This document shows positions 52,532 through 60,892 of a stretch of DNA of 60,892 nucleotides, one piece after another; the first letter of the stretch is position 1, and each line of letters begins with the position of its first letter. Under the pieces are notes generated by a model that had not been told where the DNA came from, searched no databases, and worked only from the letters and a program-made list of their open reading frames with translations. This DNA comes from Neobacillus driksii (GTDB lineage Bacteria; Bacillota; Bacilli; Bacillales; Cytobacillaceae): NCBI RefSeq assembly GCF_013409995.1, contig NZ_JACCBX010000011.1:193649-254540 (forward strand), read 5' to 3'. The position numbers were made by a program, and so were the translations under genes.

Positions 52532-54202
52532 TTAAACTTCCATAATAATAGGAAGAATCATCGGTCTTCTTTTGGTTTTTTCAAATAAGTATCGGTTTAA
52601 TACATCTCTTATGTCCTGCTTCGCACTTGACCATTCAAAAGACTCCTTTGAGATGTTCTTTTGGACGATGTCTTGAACTAATTTAGTTGATTCATCCATT
52701 AACTTTTCAGATTCGCGAACATAGACAAAACCACGAGAGATAATTTCAGGTCCAGCAGCGATTTTCTTATCCTGGCGTGTTAATGTGACGACTACAATTA
52801 AGATACCATCTTGAGATAGTAGTCGTCGGTCTCGTAATACGATATTTCCAACATCACCGACACCAATACCGTCAATTAATACATTTCCGGATGGTACCTT
52901 ACCACCTATAGTCAGCTTTCCATCCTTATATTCTACGATATCGCCACGATCGGGAATAATAATATTTTCATCTATAATTCCACCACAATCAAGGGCTAGT
53001 TTCCTATGCGCCTTTAACATTCTATATTCCCCATGCACAGGGATAAAAAACTTTGGTTTCATTAGATTGATCATAAATTTTAGTTCTTCTTGGCTGCCGT
53101 GACTAGAGACATGTATGGTCCTTTTTCCTGAAATAACATTGGCTCCTGCTCTAAAAAGCATATCCACTGTTCTGGATATTAATAATTCACTGCCTCTAAG
53201 TGGGGAAGCGGCAATTAATACGGTATCTCCTGGCTGAATATTAACATGTTTCGCAGATTGTTTAGCCATTTTTTGGAGCGCCTCAATTGGCTCACCTTGA
53301 CTGCCTGTCATTAAAACTACTATTTCTCTATCTTCGTAGTTGTTTATTTCATTCACCGAGATAATAAGATCTTCTTCTACTTCCAAGTAACCTAAATCTA
53401 GTGCGATATGATAAATTCTTTCAAGACTTTTTCCCACAACAGCTACTTTACGACCATTATCCCTTGCAGCATCAAAAATATGCTGAATTCTGTTTATGTC
53501 TGACGCAAAGCAAGCCGCAATAATTCTGCCTCGAGTATTATAGAATGCTGAAGATAATTCTCGTTCGACGATGGCTTCAGATGTAGTGTATCCGGGCTTT
53601 TCTGCATTTGTACTGTCCGAGAGTAAACATAGTACACCCTTTTCTCCAATAGCTGCCATCTTTCCAATATCAGGTTTATAAAGCTTTGTTGCTGCCTGAT
53701 CAAATTTGAAATCACCTGTATAAACAATACTGCCCTCTGATGTTTGGACACAAACACCAACTGAGTCCGGAATACTGTGATTTGTTCGAAAGAAACTTAC
53801 CTCAACGGATTCCATGTTGATAACTGAATCCGATGTTATTTCAATAAAATTAGTTTTCCCGCTATATTCCTGCTCTTTTAGCTTCGCGTTTGCAAGAGCT
53901 AAAGTAAGTTTAGTTCCATAAACAGGTACGTCCAGCTGGCGGAGAAGATAGGAAAGAGCACCGATATGATCTTCATGACCGTGTGTTAAGAAAACAGCCT
54001 TAACCCTTTCTTTGTTTTCCGTTAAATAAGTGATGTCTGGAATAACGATATCAATGCCAAGCATTTCATCCTCGGGGAACATTAGCCCGGCATCAATAAT
54101 AAAGATGTCCTTGTCCACTTCAACAAGATACATATTTTTCCCGATTTCTCCAATACCACCAAGCGTAATAATCTTAATGGAACTATTTTTTCTATTTATC
54201 AA
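52532..54202 (-). CDS. rnjB: Ribonuclease J2
   Basis: A 556-residue metallo-beta-lactamase/beta-CASP ribonuclease. The metal motif H74-G-H76-E-D78-H79 is intact, followed by GTKLTLALANAKL, the beta-CASP region (SHGSQEELKFMINLMKPKFFIPVHGEYRMLKAH) and the terminal PMILPIIMEV. It is called J2 rather than J1 by its place beside dapA. The start is TTG 54202, with AGGAGG nine bases upstream; the ATG at 54265 lacks a site. The B. subtilis J2 copy has a degenerate metal motif, but this one does not. Confidence 0.9.
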   Translation of the reverse strand: MINRKNSSIKIITLGGIGEIGKNMYLVEVDKDIFIIDAGLMFPEDEMLGIDIVIPDITYLTENKERVKAVFLTHGHEDHIGALSYLLRQLDVPVYGTKLTLALANAKLKEQEYSGKTNFIEITSDSVINMESVEVSFFRTNHSIPDSVGVCVQTSEGSIVYTGDFKFDQAATKLYKPDIGKMAAIGEKGVLCLLSDSTNAEKPGYTTSEAIVERELSSAFYNTRGRIIAACFASDINRIQHIFDAARDNGRKVAVVGKSLERIYHIALDLGYLEVEEDLIISVNEINNYEDREIVVLMTGSQGEPIEALQKMAKQSAKHVNIQPGDTVLIAASPLRGSELLISRTVDMLFRAGANVISGKRTIHVSSHGSQEELKFMINLMKPKFFIPVHGEYRMLKAHRKLALDCGGIIDENIIIPDRGDIVEYKDGKLTIGGKVPSGNVLIDGIGVGDVGNIVLRDRRLLSQDGILIVVVTLTRQDKKIAAGPEIISRGFVYVRESEKLMDESTKLVQDIVQKNISKESFEWSSAKQDIRDVLNRYLFEKTKRRPMILPIIMEV

Positions 54203-54400
54203 TTTCCGTTTCCTCCTATGTTGATTGTCTAGCTCAAGCACTCTTTCACTAGAGGTCTTCGACATTTCAAAATTGCCCGATCGAAATCAGTTATGATTAT
54301 TATACTTGATAGTTGAAAACCTTTACAACCAAATTTAGTTGTTTTTACTATCTATGGTTATTTAGTTAGACGTTTTGCACATTTACTCGTATAAAATTAC

Positions 54401-54433
54401 AAATGCCAACCGAAAAAAATTCGATTGGCATTT
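54401..54433 (-). terminator. dapA terminator
   Basis: A 13-bp stem (54401-54413 with 54421-54433, one G-T pair) seven bases past the stop. Confidence 0.88.
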
Positions 54434-54439
54434 ATATTA

Positions 54440-55306
54440 TTATAACAATAATTTACTTAAGGCAGCTCGTTCTCTTTCCGTTAATGGTACAAGAGGCAGC
54501 CTTACTGATCCAACATCAAGCCCTTTAATTTGAAGTGCTGTTTTAACTGGCGCAGGGCTGGGAGCAGCAAAAAGCCCCTGCATAATTGGGAGAAGCTTTT
54601 GGTGTAGTTTTGCCGCTTTTTCATGTTCCCCATTTAAGAACGACTTCACCATTTCTTGCATTTCATTCCCAATCACATGTGAGGCTACGGAAACCACCCC
54701 AGCCCCGCCAATGGAAAGTGTCGGTATGGCTATAGCGTCATCGCCACTATACAAATCGAAGTCACGATCCGTATTTGCAATAATATTTGTCATCGCATTT
54801 AAATCGCCGCTTGCTTCCTTAACCGCTACAATATTCGGTATTTTTGACAGCCTTATAATCGTTTCAGGATGTATATTTACGGATGCCCTTGATGGTATAT
54901 TATAAACCATTACTGGCAAAGTAGTGGCTTCGGCAATCGTTTTAAAGTGCTGGTACAATCCCTCTTGATTCGGTTTATTATAGTAAGGTGCTACTAACAT
55001 GATCCCATCCACGCCAAGCTGCTCTGCTCTTCTCGTCAATTCCACCGAAGAGTAGGTATTATTACTGCCTGTGCCAGCAATTACAGGTATTCTTTTTGCA
55101 ACTACCTTTACAACATGATCAAATAATGCCAGCTTTTCTTCCTTCGACAAGGTTGGAGATTCACCTGTTGTTCCTGCAACCACAAGAGATTCTGTCCCAT
55201 TATCTATTAGGTAATTTACCAATTGGGTGGTTTTAGAAAAATCGATATGACCTTTTTTATCAAAAGGTGTGACCATGGCTGTCGAAACTCGACCAAAATG
55301 AACCAT
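54440..55306 (-). CDS. dapA: 4-hydroxy-tetrahydrodipicolinate synthase
   Basis: A 288-residue TIM-barrel aldolase that condenses aspartate semialdehyde and pyruvate toward lysine, diaminopimelate and dipicolinate. The Schiff-base lysine is K163 (AVKEASGDL), the triad includes T46/T47 (GTTGES) and Y135 (VYNIPSR). It follows dapG, matching its role in the asd-dapG-dapA operon that also serves spore dipicolinate. Confidence 0.97.
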   Translation of the reverse strand: MVHFGRVSTAMVTPFDKKGHIDFSKTTQLVNYLIDNGTESLVVAGTTGESPTLSKEEKLALFDHVVKVVAKRIPVIAGTGSNNTYSSVELTRRAEQLGVDGIMLVAPYYNKPNQEGLYQHFKTIAEATTLPVMVYNIPSRASVNIHPETIIRLSKIPNIVAVKEASGDLNAMTNIIANTDRDFDLYSGDDAIAIPTLSIGGAGVVSVASHVIGNEMQEMVKSFLNGEHEKAAKLHQKLLPIMQGLFAAPSPAPVKTALQIKGLDVGSVRLPLVPLTERERAALSKLLL

Positions 55307-55386
55307 TTTACTACTCCTTTCAATTACGAAAATCCCGTTGCAACAAAGGCATAAAAGGATTAGACTGCCTTTTGTCGTCTAATACA

Positions 55387-56631
55387 TTAGATATCCGTAA
55401 GCTTTATATCCAGGGTTTCTTCTTCTAGATGAAAGGCGTCATGTAATGCATTAACTGATTTAGCCAAGTCGTCTTGTTTCACTAGTACCCAAATCGTAGT
55501 GTGACTATCAGCGGATTGTAATATGCGAATTCCGTTCTCAGAAAGAGCTGTAACAATTCTTGAAGTAACACCCGGAACACCGGCAATACCTGCTCCCACG
55601 ACAGAAACCTTTGCACAATGACGTTCTATAACAGGGTCATGTCCTATTTCCTTTAACACCCTAATTGCCCTGTCCGTCATTTCCTCCGTAACTGTATAAA
55701 CAACAGCATTGGGTGAAATGTTTATGAAATCTACACTAATTTGTTCATTTGCCATTGCTTTAAAAACTTCGGCTTGTAAGTAGTACTGATCTTTTTTAGC
55801 AAATACCTTGAATTGAGTCACATTCGAAACATGTGCTATTCCCGTAACAGTTCTCTCTTTAATATCACTGCCTCGAGACTCTTTTGAGATGGATGTCACC
55901 AATGTTCCTAAATCATCGGAATAGGTAGAGCGGATTCGAATTGGAACTTTTGCCTGCATGGCTATTTCTACAGCTCTTGGGTGAATAACCTTCGCCCCCT
56001 GATAGGCCATGTTACAAACTTCTGTATAGGTGACAACAGAAAGTCGCCTAGCGTTATCAGCTATCCTTGGGTCTGCGGTCATGATTCCTTCCACGTCAGT
56101 AAAAATATCAATCCATTCAGCATTAAGAGCTGCTCCTAATGCTGCTGCAGATGTATCACTGCCACCTCGTCCAATTGTTGTAACGTCACCGTTCTTTGCA
56201 GCACCTTGAAAACCAGCAACCACAACCACATCATGGTCTTCTAAATCTCGCAGCAGTCGGTCACATTTCATTTCAACTATCTTTGCCTGTGAATGATCGC
56301 TGTTTGTTCGAAATCCTGCTTGAGCCCCGGTCAAAGCAATCGCATTTATGCCATTTTCTTGCAGCATATTTGCAAAAACAATGCTAGAAATAATTTCACC
56401 ACATGATACTAGAAGATCTTGTTCACGTTTACTGACCTTACTTTCATTACTCCCAATTAAAGAGAGAAGTGTATCTGTTGCATAGGGATCACCCTTTCTT
56501 CCCATTGCAGATACTACAACTACTACCTTATATCCTTCGGCTAATGCATTATTGATATGTCTCTTTGCATGTTGCCTGCTTTCTTCATCCTTCACAGATG
56601 TTCCGCCAAATTTTTGTACTATGATTTTCAT
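55387..56631 (-). CDS. dapG: Aspartate kinase I (DapG)
   Basis: A 414-residue aspartokinase with the opening KFGGTSV (7-13), the FTDVEGIMTADPR catalytic segment and two C-terminal ACT domains (residues about 265-400). In Bacillus DapG is inhibited by diaminopimelate. It lies between asd and dapA with gaps of 33 and 80 bases. No lysine riboswitch is visible upstream. Confidence 0.96.
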   Translation of the reverse strand: MKIIVQKFGGTSVKDEESRQHAKRHINNALAEGYKVVVVVSAMGRKGDPYATDTLLSLIGSNESKVSKREQDLLVSCGEIISSIVFANMLQENGINAIALTGAQAGFRTNSDHSQAKIVEMKCDRLLRDLEDHDVVVVAGFQGAAKNGDVTTIGRGGSDTSAAALGAALNAEWIDIFTDVEGIMTADPRIADNARRLSVVTYTEVCNMAYQGAKVIHPRAVEIAMQAKVPIRIRSTYSDDLGTLVTSISKESRGSDIKERTVTGIAHVSNVTQFKVFAKKDQYYLQAEVFKAMANEQISVDFINISPNAVVYTVTEEMTDRAIRVLKEIGHDPVIERHCAKVSVVGAGIAGVPGVTSRIVTALSENGIRILQSADSHTTIWVLVKQDDLAKSVNALHDAFHLEEETLDIKLTDI

Positions 56632-56664
56632 ATAACCTTTAAACCTGCCTTTATAATCAAGCCT

Positions 56665-57723
56665 TTATTTTTTTTCTTTGATTAAACCCAGCTTTATCAA
56701 GCTCTCAGCAATTTGAACTGAATTCCAGGCAGCACCTTTGAGTAAATTGTCAGAAACAACCCACATATGGAAACCACGACCTTCATTAAGGTCGTTACGA
56801 ATTCGACCTACAAACACATCATTACTTCCTACACAATTCGCAGGCATTGGATATAACTGATTCTCTGGGTCATCTTGTAACACCACGCCTGGAGCTGTCT
56901 TTAATAACTCTTTTATTTCATTTGCACTTATACCATCTTCTTCAATTTCAAAATAAACAGATTCCGAGTGACCTACTGCTACAGGTAAACGTACACAAGT
57001 CGCAGCTACATGCAGCTCTGGCAGATGCATGATTTTCTTTGTTTCATTAATCATTTTCATTTCTTCATAGGTATAACCGTTATCTTGGAACTTATCGATT
57101 TGTGGTATCGCATTAAAGGCGATTTGATAGTGGTTCTTGTCACCTTTTACAGGTAAAATCTTTGGCTCTACTGTTTCACCATTAATAATAGCCTTTGTTT
57201 GATTCTGTAATTCTTCAATTGCCACAGCTCCTGCACCAGAAACTGCCTGATACGTCGAAACAATAACCTTCTTAAGTCCAAATTTTTGCCTAATTGGTTC
57301 TAACGCTACTACCATTTGAATAGTAGAACAATTTGGGTTAGCAATAATACCATTATGTTGGTGTAAATCTTGTTCATTTACCTCAGGCACAACTAACGGA
57401 ATATCTTGATCCATTCTAAAGGCACTTGTGTTGTCCACTACAATAGCCCCGTGTTTTACTGCTTCAGGAGCAAGCTCTTTGGAGATATTTCCTCCAGCTG
57501 AGAACAAAGCGATATCGACACCTGCAAAGCTTTCTGGTTTAGCTTCCTGAACCGTATGCTCAACACCATCAACCGTCACTTTCTTACCTGCTGAACGTGC
57601 AGAGGATAATAGAGTTAGCTGTCTAATTGGAAATTTTTCTTTCACTAACGTTTGGATCATTTGCTGACCCACCGCGCCTGTTGCACCTACTACGGCAACA
57701 TGGTAACCATTACTTTGATTCAT
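56665..57723 (-). CDS. asd: Aspartate-semialdehyde dehydrogenase
   Basis: A 352-residue NADPH enzyme of the aspartate pathway. GATGAVGQ (13-20) binds the cofactor and the nucleophile C132 is in NPNCST. It is the first gene of asd-dapG-dapA. AAGGGG precedes the ATG. Confidence 0.97.
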   Translation of the reverse strand: MNQSNGYHVAVVGATGAVGQQMIQTLVKEKFPIRQLTLLSSARSAGKKVTVDGVEHTVQEAKPESFAGVDIALFSAGGNISKELAPEAVKHGAIVVDNTSAFRMDQDIPLVVPEVNEQDLHQHNGIIANPNCSTIQMVVALEPIRQKFGLKKVIVSTYQAVSGAGAVAIEELQNQTKAIINGETVEPKILPVKGDKNHYQIAFNAIPQIDKFQDNGYTYEEMKMINETKKIMHLPELHVAATCVRLPVAVGHSESVYFEIEEDGISANEIKELLKTAPGVVLQDDPENQLYPMPANCVGSNDVFVGRIRNDLNEGRGFHMWVVSDNLLKGAAWNSVQIAESLIKLGLIKEKK

Positions 57724-57810
57724 TTTCTAGTACCCCTTTCAATCTTTCATCTATGATTATTGGTCATTTCTGTTCATGGGAAAGAATCAGAAAAGATTAT
57801 TATACATTCT

Positions 57811-57838
57811 CATCAGTGAGATGATTGTCTCACTGATG
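57811..57838. repeat. Perfect 11-bp inverted repeat between spoVFB and asd
   Basis: CATCAGTGAGA and TCTCACTGATG flank a 6-base loop. No U run follows on the minus strand, and a TATAAT-like -10 lies just downstream, so it may be an operator or a weak attenuator. It is 88 bases upstream of asd. Confidence 0.6.
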
Positions 57839-57905
57839 ATTGAATTATAAATATATTACCATATTCCTTGAAAGAAATAACCATATTTGATGAAAGGAGT
57901 GTGAA

Positions 57906-58505
57906 TTAGTCTATGTCCTTATATCTTTCGACTAATACTGGTTGAATTTGACGGCCTTCTATGGCTGCTTCTACTGTTTGCATTAACATAGGCATCCTTG
58001 CTACCATAGAATTCGGCTTCTTGATTGGATCGTCTTGACCATATGGGATAAAATAGATATTTTTTGTTGCCATTAATCGCATTAAGTTAACTCCATTTAG
58101 TCCTAAAGCATCATTGGTTGAAATTCCAAGAACGACTGGTTTTAAATTTCTTAACGTCGCTTTTGCAGCCATTAAAACTGGGCTATCATTCATCGCGTTT
58201 GCGAATTTGCTCATTGATACACCTGTCATCGGGGCAATAACCATACAATCTAAAGGAATTTTTGGTCCCAAGGGCTCTGCTTTCACGATTGAATCTATCG
58301 CTCTGTTTCCTGTTAGATCCTCGATCCTCTGAATCCAGTCCTCGCCTTTACCAAAACGAGTTTCGGTATTTTTCACTGTAAAGGTTACAACTGGCAAAAC
58401 TTCAGCACCAGCTTGAACTAACTTTTCAATTTCCGGGAATACCGCGTCATACGTGCAGTGAGACCCCGTTAACCCAAAGCCTATTTTTTTCCCTTTTAAA
58501 CTCAT
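57906..58505 (-). CDS. spoVFB: Dipicolinate synthase subunit B
   Basis: A 199-residue flavoprotein-like subunit (GFGLTGSHCTYDAVFPEIEKL, VIAPMTGVSMSKFANAM, NIYFIPYGQDDPIKKPNSMV). With subunit A it oxidises dihydrodipicolinate to dipicolinate in the mother cell. The ATG overlaps the stop of spoVFA by four bases (ATGA). Confidence 0.96.
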   Translation of the reverse strand: MSLKGKKIGFGLTGSHCTYDAVFPEIEKLVQAGAEVLPVVTFTVKNTETRFGKGEDWIQRIEDLTGNRAIDSIVKAEPLGPKIPLDCMVIAPMTGVSMSKFANAMNDSPVLMAAKATLRNLKPVVLGISTNDALGLNGVNLMRLMATKNIYFIPYGQDDPIKKPNSMVARMPMLMQTVEAAIEGRQIQPVLVERYKDID

Positions 58506-59404
58506 TTTATTATCCCCTTTCGCTTGCCTAAATCATCTTGAAGCAATTGGGCCAGAACATTTGCTAGTATTTGACCAGCTGTTTTTGGCGCGACAATACC
58601 AGGTAATCCTGGTGCAAGAAGTGCTTTTATTCCTCTTTTTTCTGCATATCTAAAATCAGTTCCACCTGGCTTTGAGGCTAGATCAATGATCAGAGTATGA
58701 GCAGGCATTTTGGAAATAACAGAAGCACTTACAATTAGTAACGGTATTGTATTAATTAAAATATCTGTATCTTTAACCTCTTTTTCTAAATCATTTAAAT
58801 GAAAAGGCGTTAAAGCCATTTCCGTAATTCTGGCAAGGTGTTCACTTTTCCTTGCTCCTACCTTCACTTTAGCTCCTAGGGCTTGGAAGGTTCTAGCCAC
58901 ACTCATCCCAACTCTTCCTAACCCTAATACCGTAATATTTGAACCATGAATCGTGAAATCGGTATGCTGGATGGCCATCATAATGGTTCCTTCTACTGTC
59001 GGAATAGAATTGTATATAGCCACATCATCCCTCTCAAAAAGCTGTACAAGCTGACGCTTTGCTTCTTTGGTAATCCCGTTTAAATAAGCATTACTAATTC
59101 CGGAGTAAATGGTACAATGATCAGGTGTTTTCATAAGCATTTCGGCTGTCAAAATTACCTTTTCATTCGAAAAGATTGTTTCGACATGGCCTTCTAAATT
59201 TGTACCGGGTACCGGTAAGATTAGGGCATCCATATTTGAAAAATCGACTTCATCCAACTTTTCCTTCACAGCGCCTGTGAACGCGTGGTCAAGCTGCTCG
59301 AAACCAATTAATGATAATCTGGCATCTAACTCGGTTAACTTCCGGATAATCTCCAGCTGTCTTGCATCTCCACCGATCACTGCTATCTGCATCCCTGTCA
59401 GCAT
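58502..59404 (-). CDS. spoVFA: Dipicolinate synthase subunit A
   Basis: A 300-residue NAD(P)-binding subunit (MQIAVIGGDARQLEIIRKLT, GLGRVGMSVARTFQALGAKV, ALLAPGLPGIVAPKTAGQIL). The longer ORF to 59464 is rejected, since ATG 59404 has AAGGTGA and gives the conserved MLTGM start. A sigma-K-like promoter lies 65-95 bases upstream. Confidence 0.96.
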   Translation of the reverse strand: MLTGMQIAVIGGDARQLEIIRKLTELDARLSLIGFEQLDHAFTGAVKEKLDEVDFSNMDALILPVPGTNLEGHVETIFSNEKVILTAEMLMKTPDHCTIYSGISNAYLNGITKEAKRQLVQLFERDDVAIYNSIPTVEGTIMMAIQHTDFTIHGSNITVLGLGRVGMSVARTFQALGAKVKVGARKSEHLARITEMALTPFHLNDLEKEVKDTDILINTIPLLIVSASVISKMPAHTLIIDLASKPGGTDFRYAEKRGIKALLAPGLPGIVAPKTAGQILANVLAQLLQDDLGKRKGIIK

Positions 59405-59469
59405 GAAATCATTCACCTTCTTTTCAAAAAAATCCAAGCAGGAAGTCTTTTTTACTCTTATCACTTCAA

Positions 59470-59498
59470 CATCTTATGTAAGAATGAATCAATCTGTG
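59470..59498 (-). promoter_or_regulatory. Sigma-K-like promoter for spoVFAB
   Basis: On the minus strand an AC -35 core and CATAAGATG -10 are 17 bases apart, close to the sigma-K consensus (CATAnnnTA). This fits the known mother-cell expression of spoVFAB. Confidence 0.45.
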
Positions 59499-59522
59499 AG
59501 TTTTCCATTCACAGTTAAATAA

Positions 59523-59558
59523 AAAAGCCCAAGCAAAATTTATTTTGCTTGGGCTTTT
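59523..59558 (-). terminator. ymxH terminator
   Basis: A perfect 16-bp stem (59523-59538 with 59543-59558), A and T flanked, isolating spoVFAB from ymxH. Confidence 0.95.
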
Positions 59559-59582
59559 AGGCTATTTGTATTTTTTCTTCTA

Positions 59583-59825
59583 CTATTCATCATGTACATC
59601 AATTATGATCATATCAGAGCCGATTTTTTTTATATGCTGCCAAGGAACTCTAATTTCTCCACCTTGTTTTCTAAAGCCAAACCATTTTAATGAAGATGGA
59701 ATCAGCAATGCTTGAATTTGACCAGTATTTTCATTGATTTCAAGATCTGTTTGACCAAGAACCCCCAAACGCTCTGCCTTTTTTACATCCACAATTTCTT
59801 TTCCACTTAATTCACTTAACCTCAT
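59583..59825 (-). CDS. ymxH: YlmC/YmxH PRC-barrel protein
   Basis: An 80-residue protein with a PRC-barrel fold (MRLSELSGKEIVDVKKAERLGVLGQ). It is conserved next to spoVFA; its function is poorly known. AGGAG precedes the ATG. Confidence 0.94.
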   Translation of the reverse strand: MRLSELSGKEIVDVKKAERLGVLGQTDLEINENTGQIQALLIPSSLKWFGFRKQGGEIRVPWQHIKKIGSDMIIIDVHDE

Positions 59826-59891
59826 GTGAATAAACTCCTCTCTAAACCATCTTTACTATATGTTTATCGATGGAAGTCCTAATTTAGAATA

Positions 59892-59984
59892 AGAAAAGTG
59901 GAAGCGCCTGGGCGTTGAAATTAGACACTAACAAAAAAAAACAGTTCAGGTGAACTGTCAGGCTGTCGAGAAAATCTCGACAGC
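59892..59984. other. IS1182-type left end: hairpins and remnant of a dispersed intergenic repeat
   Basis: Two perfect palindromes lie in front of the transposase: ACAGTTCA/TGAACTGT (59941-59958) and GCTGTCGAG/CTCGACAGC (59962-59984, 5-base loop). They probably belong to the element end or block incoming transcription. The flanking segment from 59892 (AAGTGGAAGCGCCTGGGCG) resembles the start of a dispersed Bacillus intergenic repeat, apparently cut. The exact element border is not visible. Confidence 0.45.
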
Positions 59985-60063
59985 TATTATTTTTCGTAAT
60001 TACTTTAATGATTCACCGCGTTAATATGTTATAATATATATAAATAATAGGACGGTGGATAGA

Positions 60064-60892
60064 ATGTATAAGCCAAAAAGAGAAATTCAAAACGAAGCTG
60101 AATTTGTTTTTATTGATGATTTAGTACCGCAAGATCACCTATTAAGAAAGGTGGACAAGTATATTGATTTTTCTTTTATTGGTGAAAAGGTCCGTCCTTT
60201 TTATTCAGAAAATAACGGGCGTCCTTCGGACCCTATACAGCTCTTTAAGATGATGTTTATCGGATATTTTTATGGCATTCGTTCTGAACGACAATTAGAG
60301 CGTGAAATTCAGACGAATGTGGCCTATCGATGGTTCTTAGGATTAAAGCTAAACGATCCAGTTCCCCATCATTCCACTATTAGTTGGAATCGGCGGACCC
60401 GTTTTAAAGATACAAATATATTTCAGGAAATTTTTGATGAGATTGTCTTTAAAGCAATTAACCATAAGATGGTTGGAGGAAGAGTTTTATTTTCCGATTC
60501 CACACACCTTAAAGCGAATGCAAATAAACATAAATTCTCTAGAGTTGAAGTGGAAGTTGAAACACGTGAATATGTAGTAGATTTAAACAAAGCTATTGAG
60601 GAAGACAGGAGAGATCATGGAAAAAAGCCTTTAAAGGAAAAAGAGGAGGTGACCGAGAAAAAGGAAATACGACTGAGCACGACTGATCCTGAATGTGGGT
60701 TTATGTCACGAGAGAATAAACAGGAAATGTTCTGTTATCTTGATCATCGGACTACCGACATGAAGTTCAACATCATAACGGATGCGTATGTTACACCAGG
60801 AAATGTTCACGATTCTGTCCCTTATCTTTCTCGGTTAGACCGTCAGGTCGAACGTTTTGGATTTAAAGTAGAAGCTGTGGCACTTGATTCGG
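60064..60892 (+). mobile_element. IS1182 family transposase, 5' part (runs off the window)
   Basis: An open frame of 276 codons from ATG 60064 continues past the window end. The N-terminal domain (FIDDLVPQDHLLRKVDKYID, FKMMFIGYFYGIRSERQLER) and the DDE domain opening SDSTHLKANANK, with first catalytic D145, are typical of IS1182/IS5-like transposases. A YVTPGNVHDS segment follows and ALDS near the end begins the second acidic site. GGTGG lies before the ATG, with a TATAAT at 60030-60035. Only part of the element is present. Confidence 0.9.

Noticed and set aside
54203..54265. ATG start for RNase J2 at 54265
   Set aside because: There is no ribosome site there, and AGGAGG is placed for TTG 54202, which gives the family length.
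57811..57838. Terminator for spoVFAB
   Set aside because: It is a perfect stem but has no U run on the minus strand; it is reported as an inverted repeat instead.
56632..57905. Lysine riboswitch before dapG or asd
   Set aside because: The gaps are short or lack any conserved L-box features.

Overview
The window comes from a low-GC, endospore-forming Firmicute of the family Bacillaceae (Bacillus/Neobacillus type). The evidence is the sporulation genes (cotE, spoVS, spoIIIE, spoVFAB/dpaAB, tepA), the Bacillus-specific ymf genes, strong AGGAGG ribosome binding sites, frequent TTG/GTG starts and CcpA-type cre boxes. Almost everything lies on the minus strand, so operons read from high to low coordinates. 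I see no rRNA, tRNA, CRISPR array or recognisable riboswitch.

Region 1 (1-283) is a tandem array of a 52-bp hairpin-containing repeat, five full units plus a partial one. Region 2 (325-21364) is a catabolic island of 19 genes. It encodes two parallel ring-cleavage modules related to the meta-cleavage (HsaABCD/HpaC2-like) route: two acyl-CoA-dehydrogenase-fold flavin hydroxylases, two extradiol dioxygenases that align without a gap, two C-C bond alpha/beta hydrolases, and one flavin reductase and one 2-hydroxypentadienoate hydratase that the modules probably share. Around them are three FAD_binding_2 dehydrogenases of the fumarate reductase/KstD/TcuA type, an SDR, a GlcG/HbpS-type protein, an isocitrate lyase/PEP mutase family lyase, a private FAD synthetase, two MFS transporters, a GntR/FCD repressor and an unusual XylR-N/V4R/PucR-HTH regulator. 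Three operons of module A share an 87-bp upstream element with fixed spacing, which looks like an activator site plus a weak sigma-A promoter. The simplest reading is that the dehydrogenases oxidise or aromatise an alicyclic ring, the phenol is hydroxylated to a catechol, and the catechol is cleaved and hydrolysed. The real substrate is unknown.

Region 3 (21869-25233) holds serC, a YrzF-like kinase, a GNAT acetyltransferase, a 66-residue unknown protein and cotE. In Bacillus subtilis cotE is followed by mutS-mutL; here it is followed by this accessory block, so the island sits at or near a synteny break. Region 4 (25233-59825) is conserved core in the usual order, read backwards: ymxH, spoVFA-spoVFB, asd-dapG-dapA, rnjB, tepA-ylzJ, spoIIIE, ymfC, a BMP/NupOPQ nucleoside ABC transporter, ymfF-ymfH-ymfI-ymfJ-ymfK, rodZ, pgsA, cinA, recA, rny, ymdB, spoVS, korAB, miaB-ricA, cotE. 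Region 5 (59880-60892) is the left end of an IS1182-family insertion sequence that runs off the window, beside ymxH.

Start codons were re-chosen by ribosome binding site and family length where the longest ORF was implausible (for example the dioxygenase at 10046, hydrolase at 10908, serC at 21869, cotE at 25233, spoVS at 30971, ymdB at 31939, tepA at 52374, rnjB at a TTG at 54202, spoVFA at 59404).
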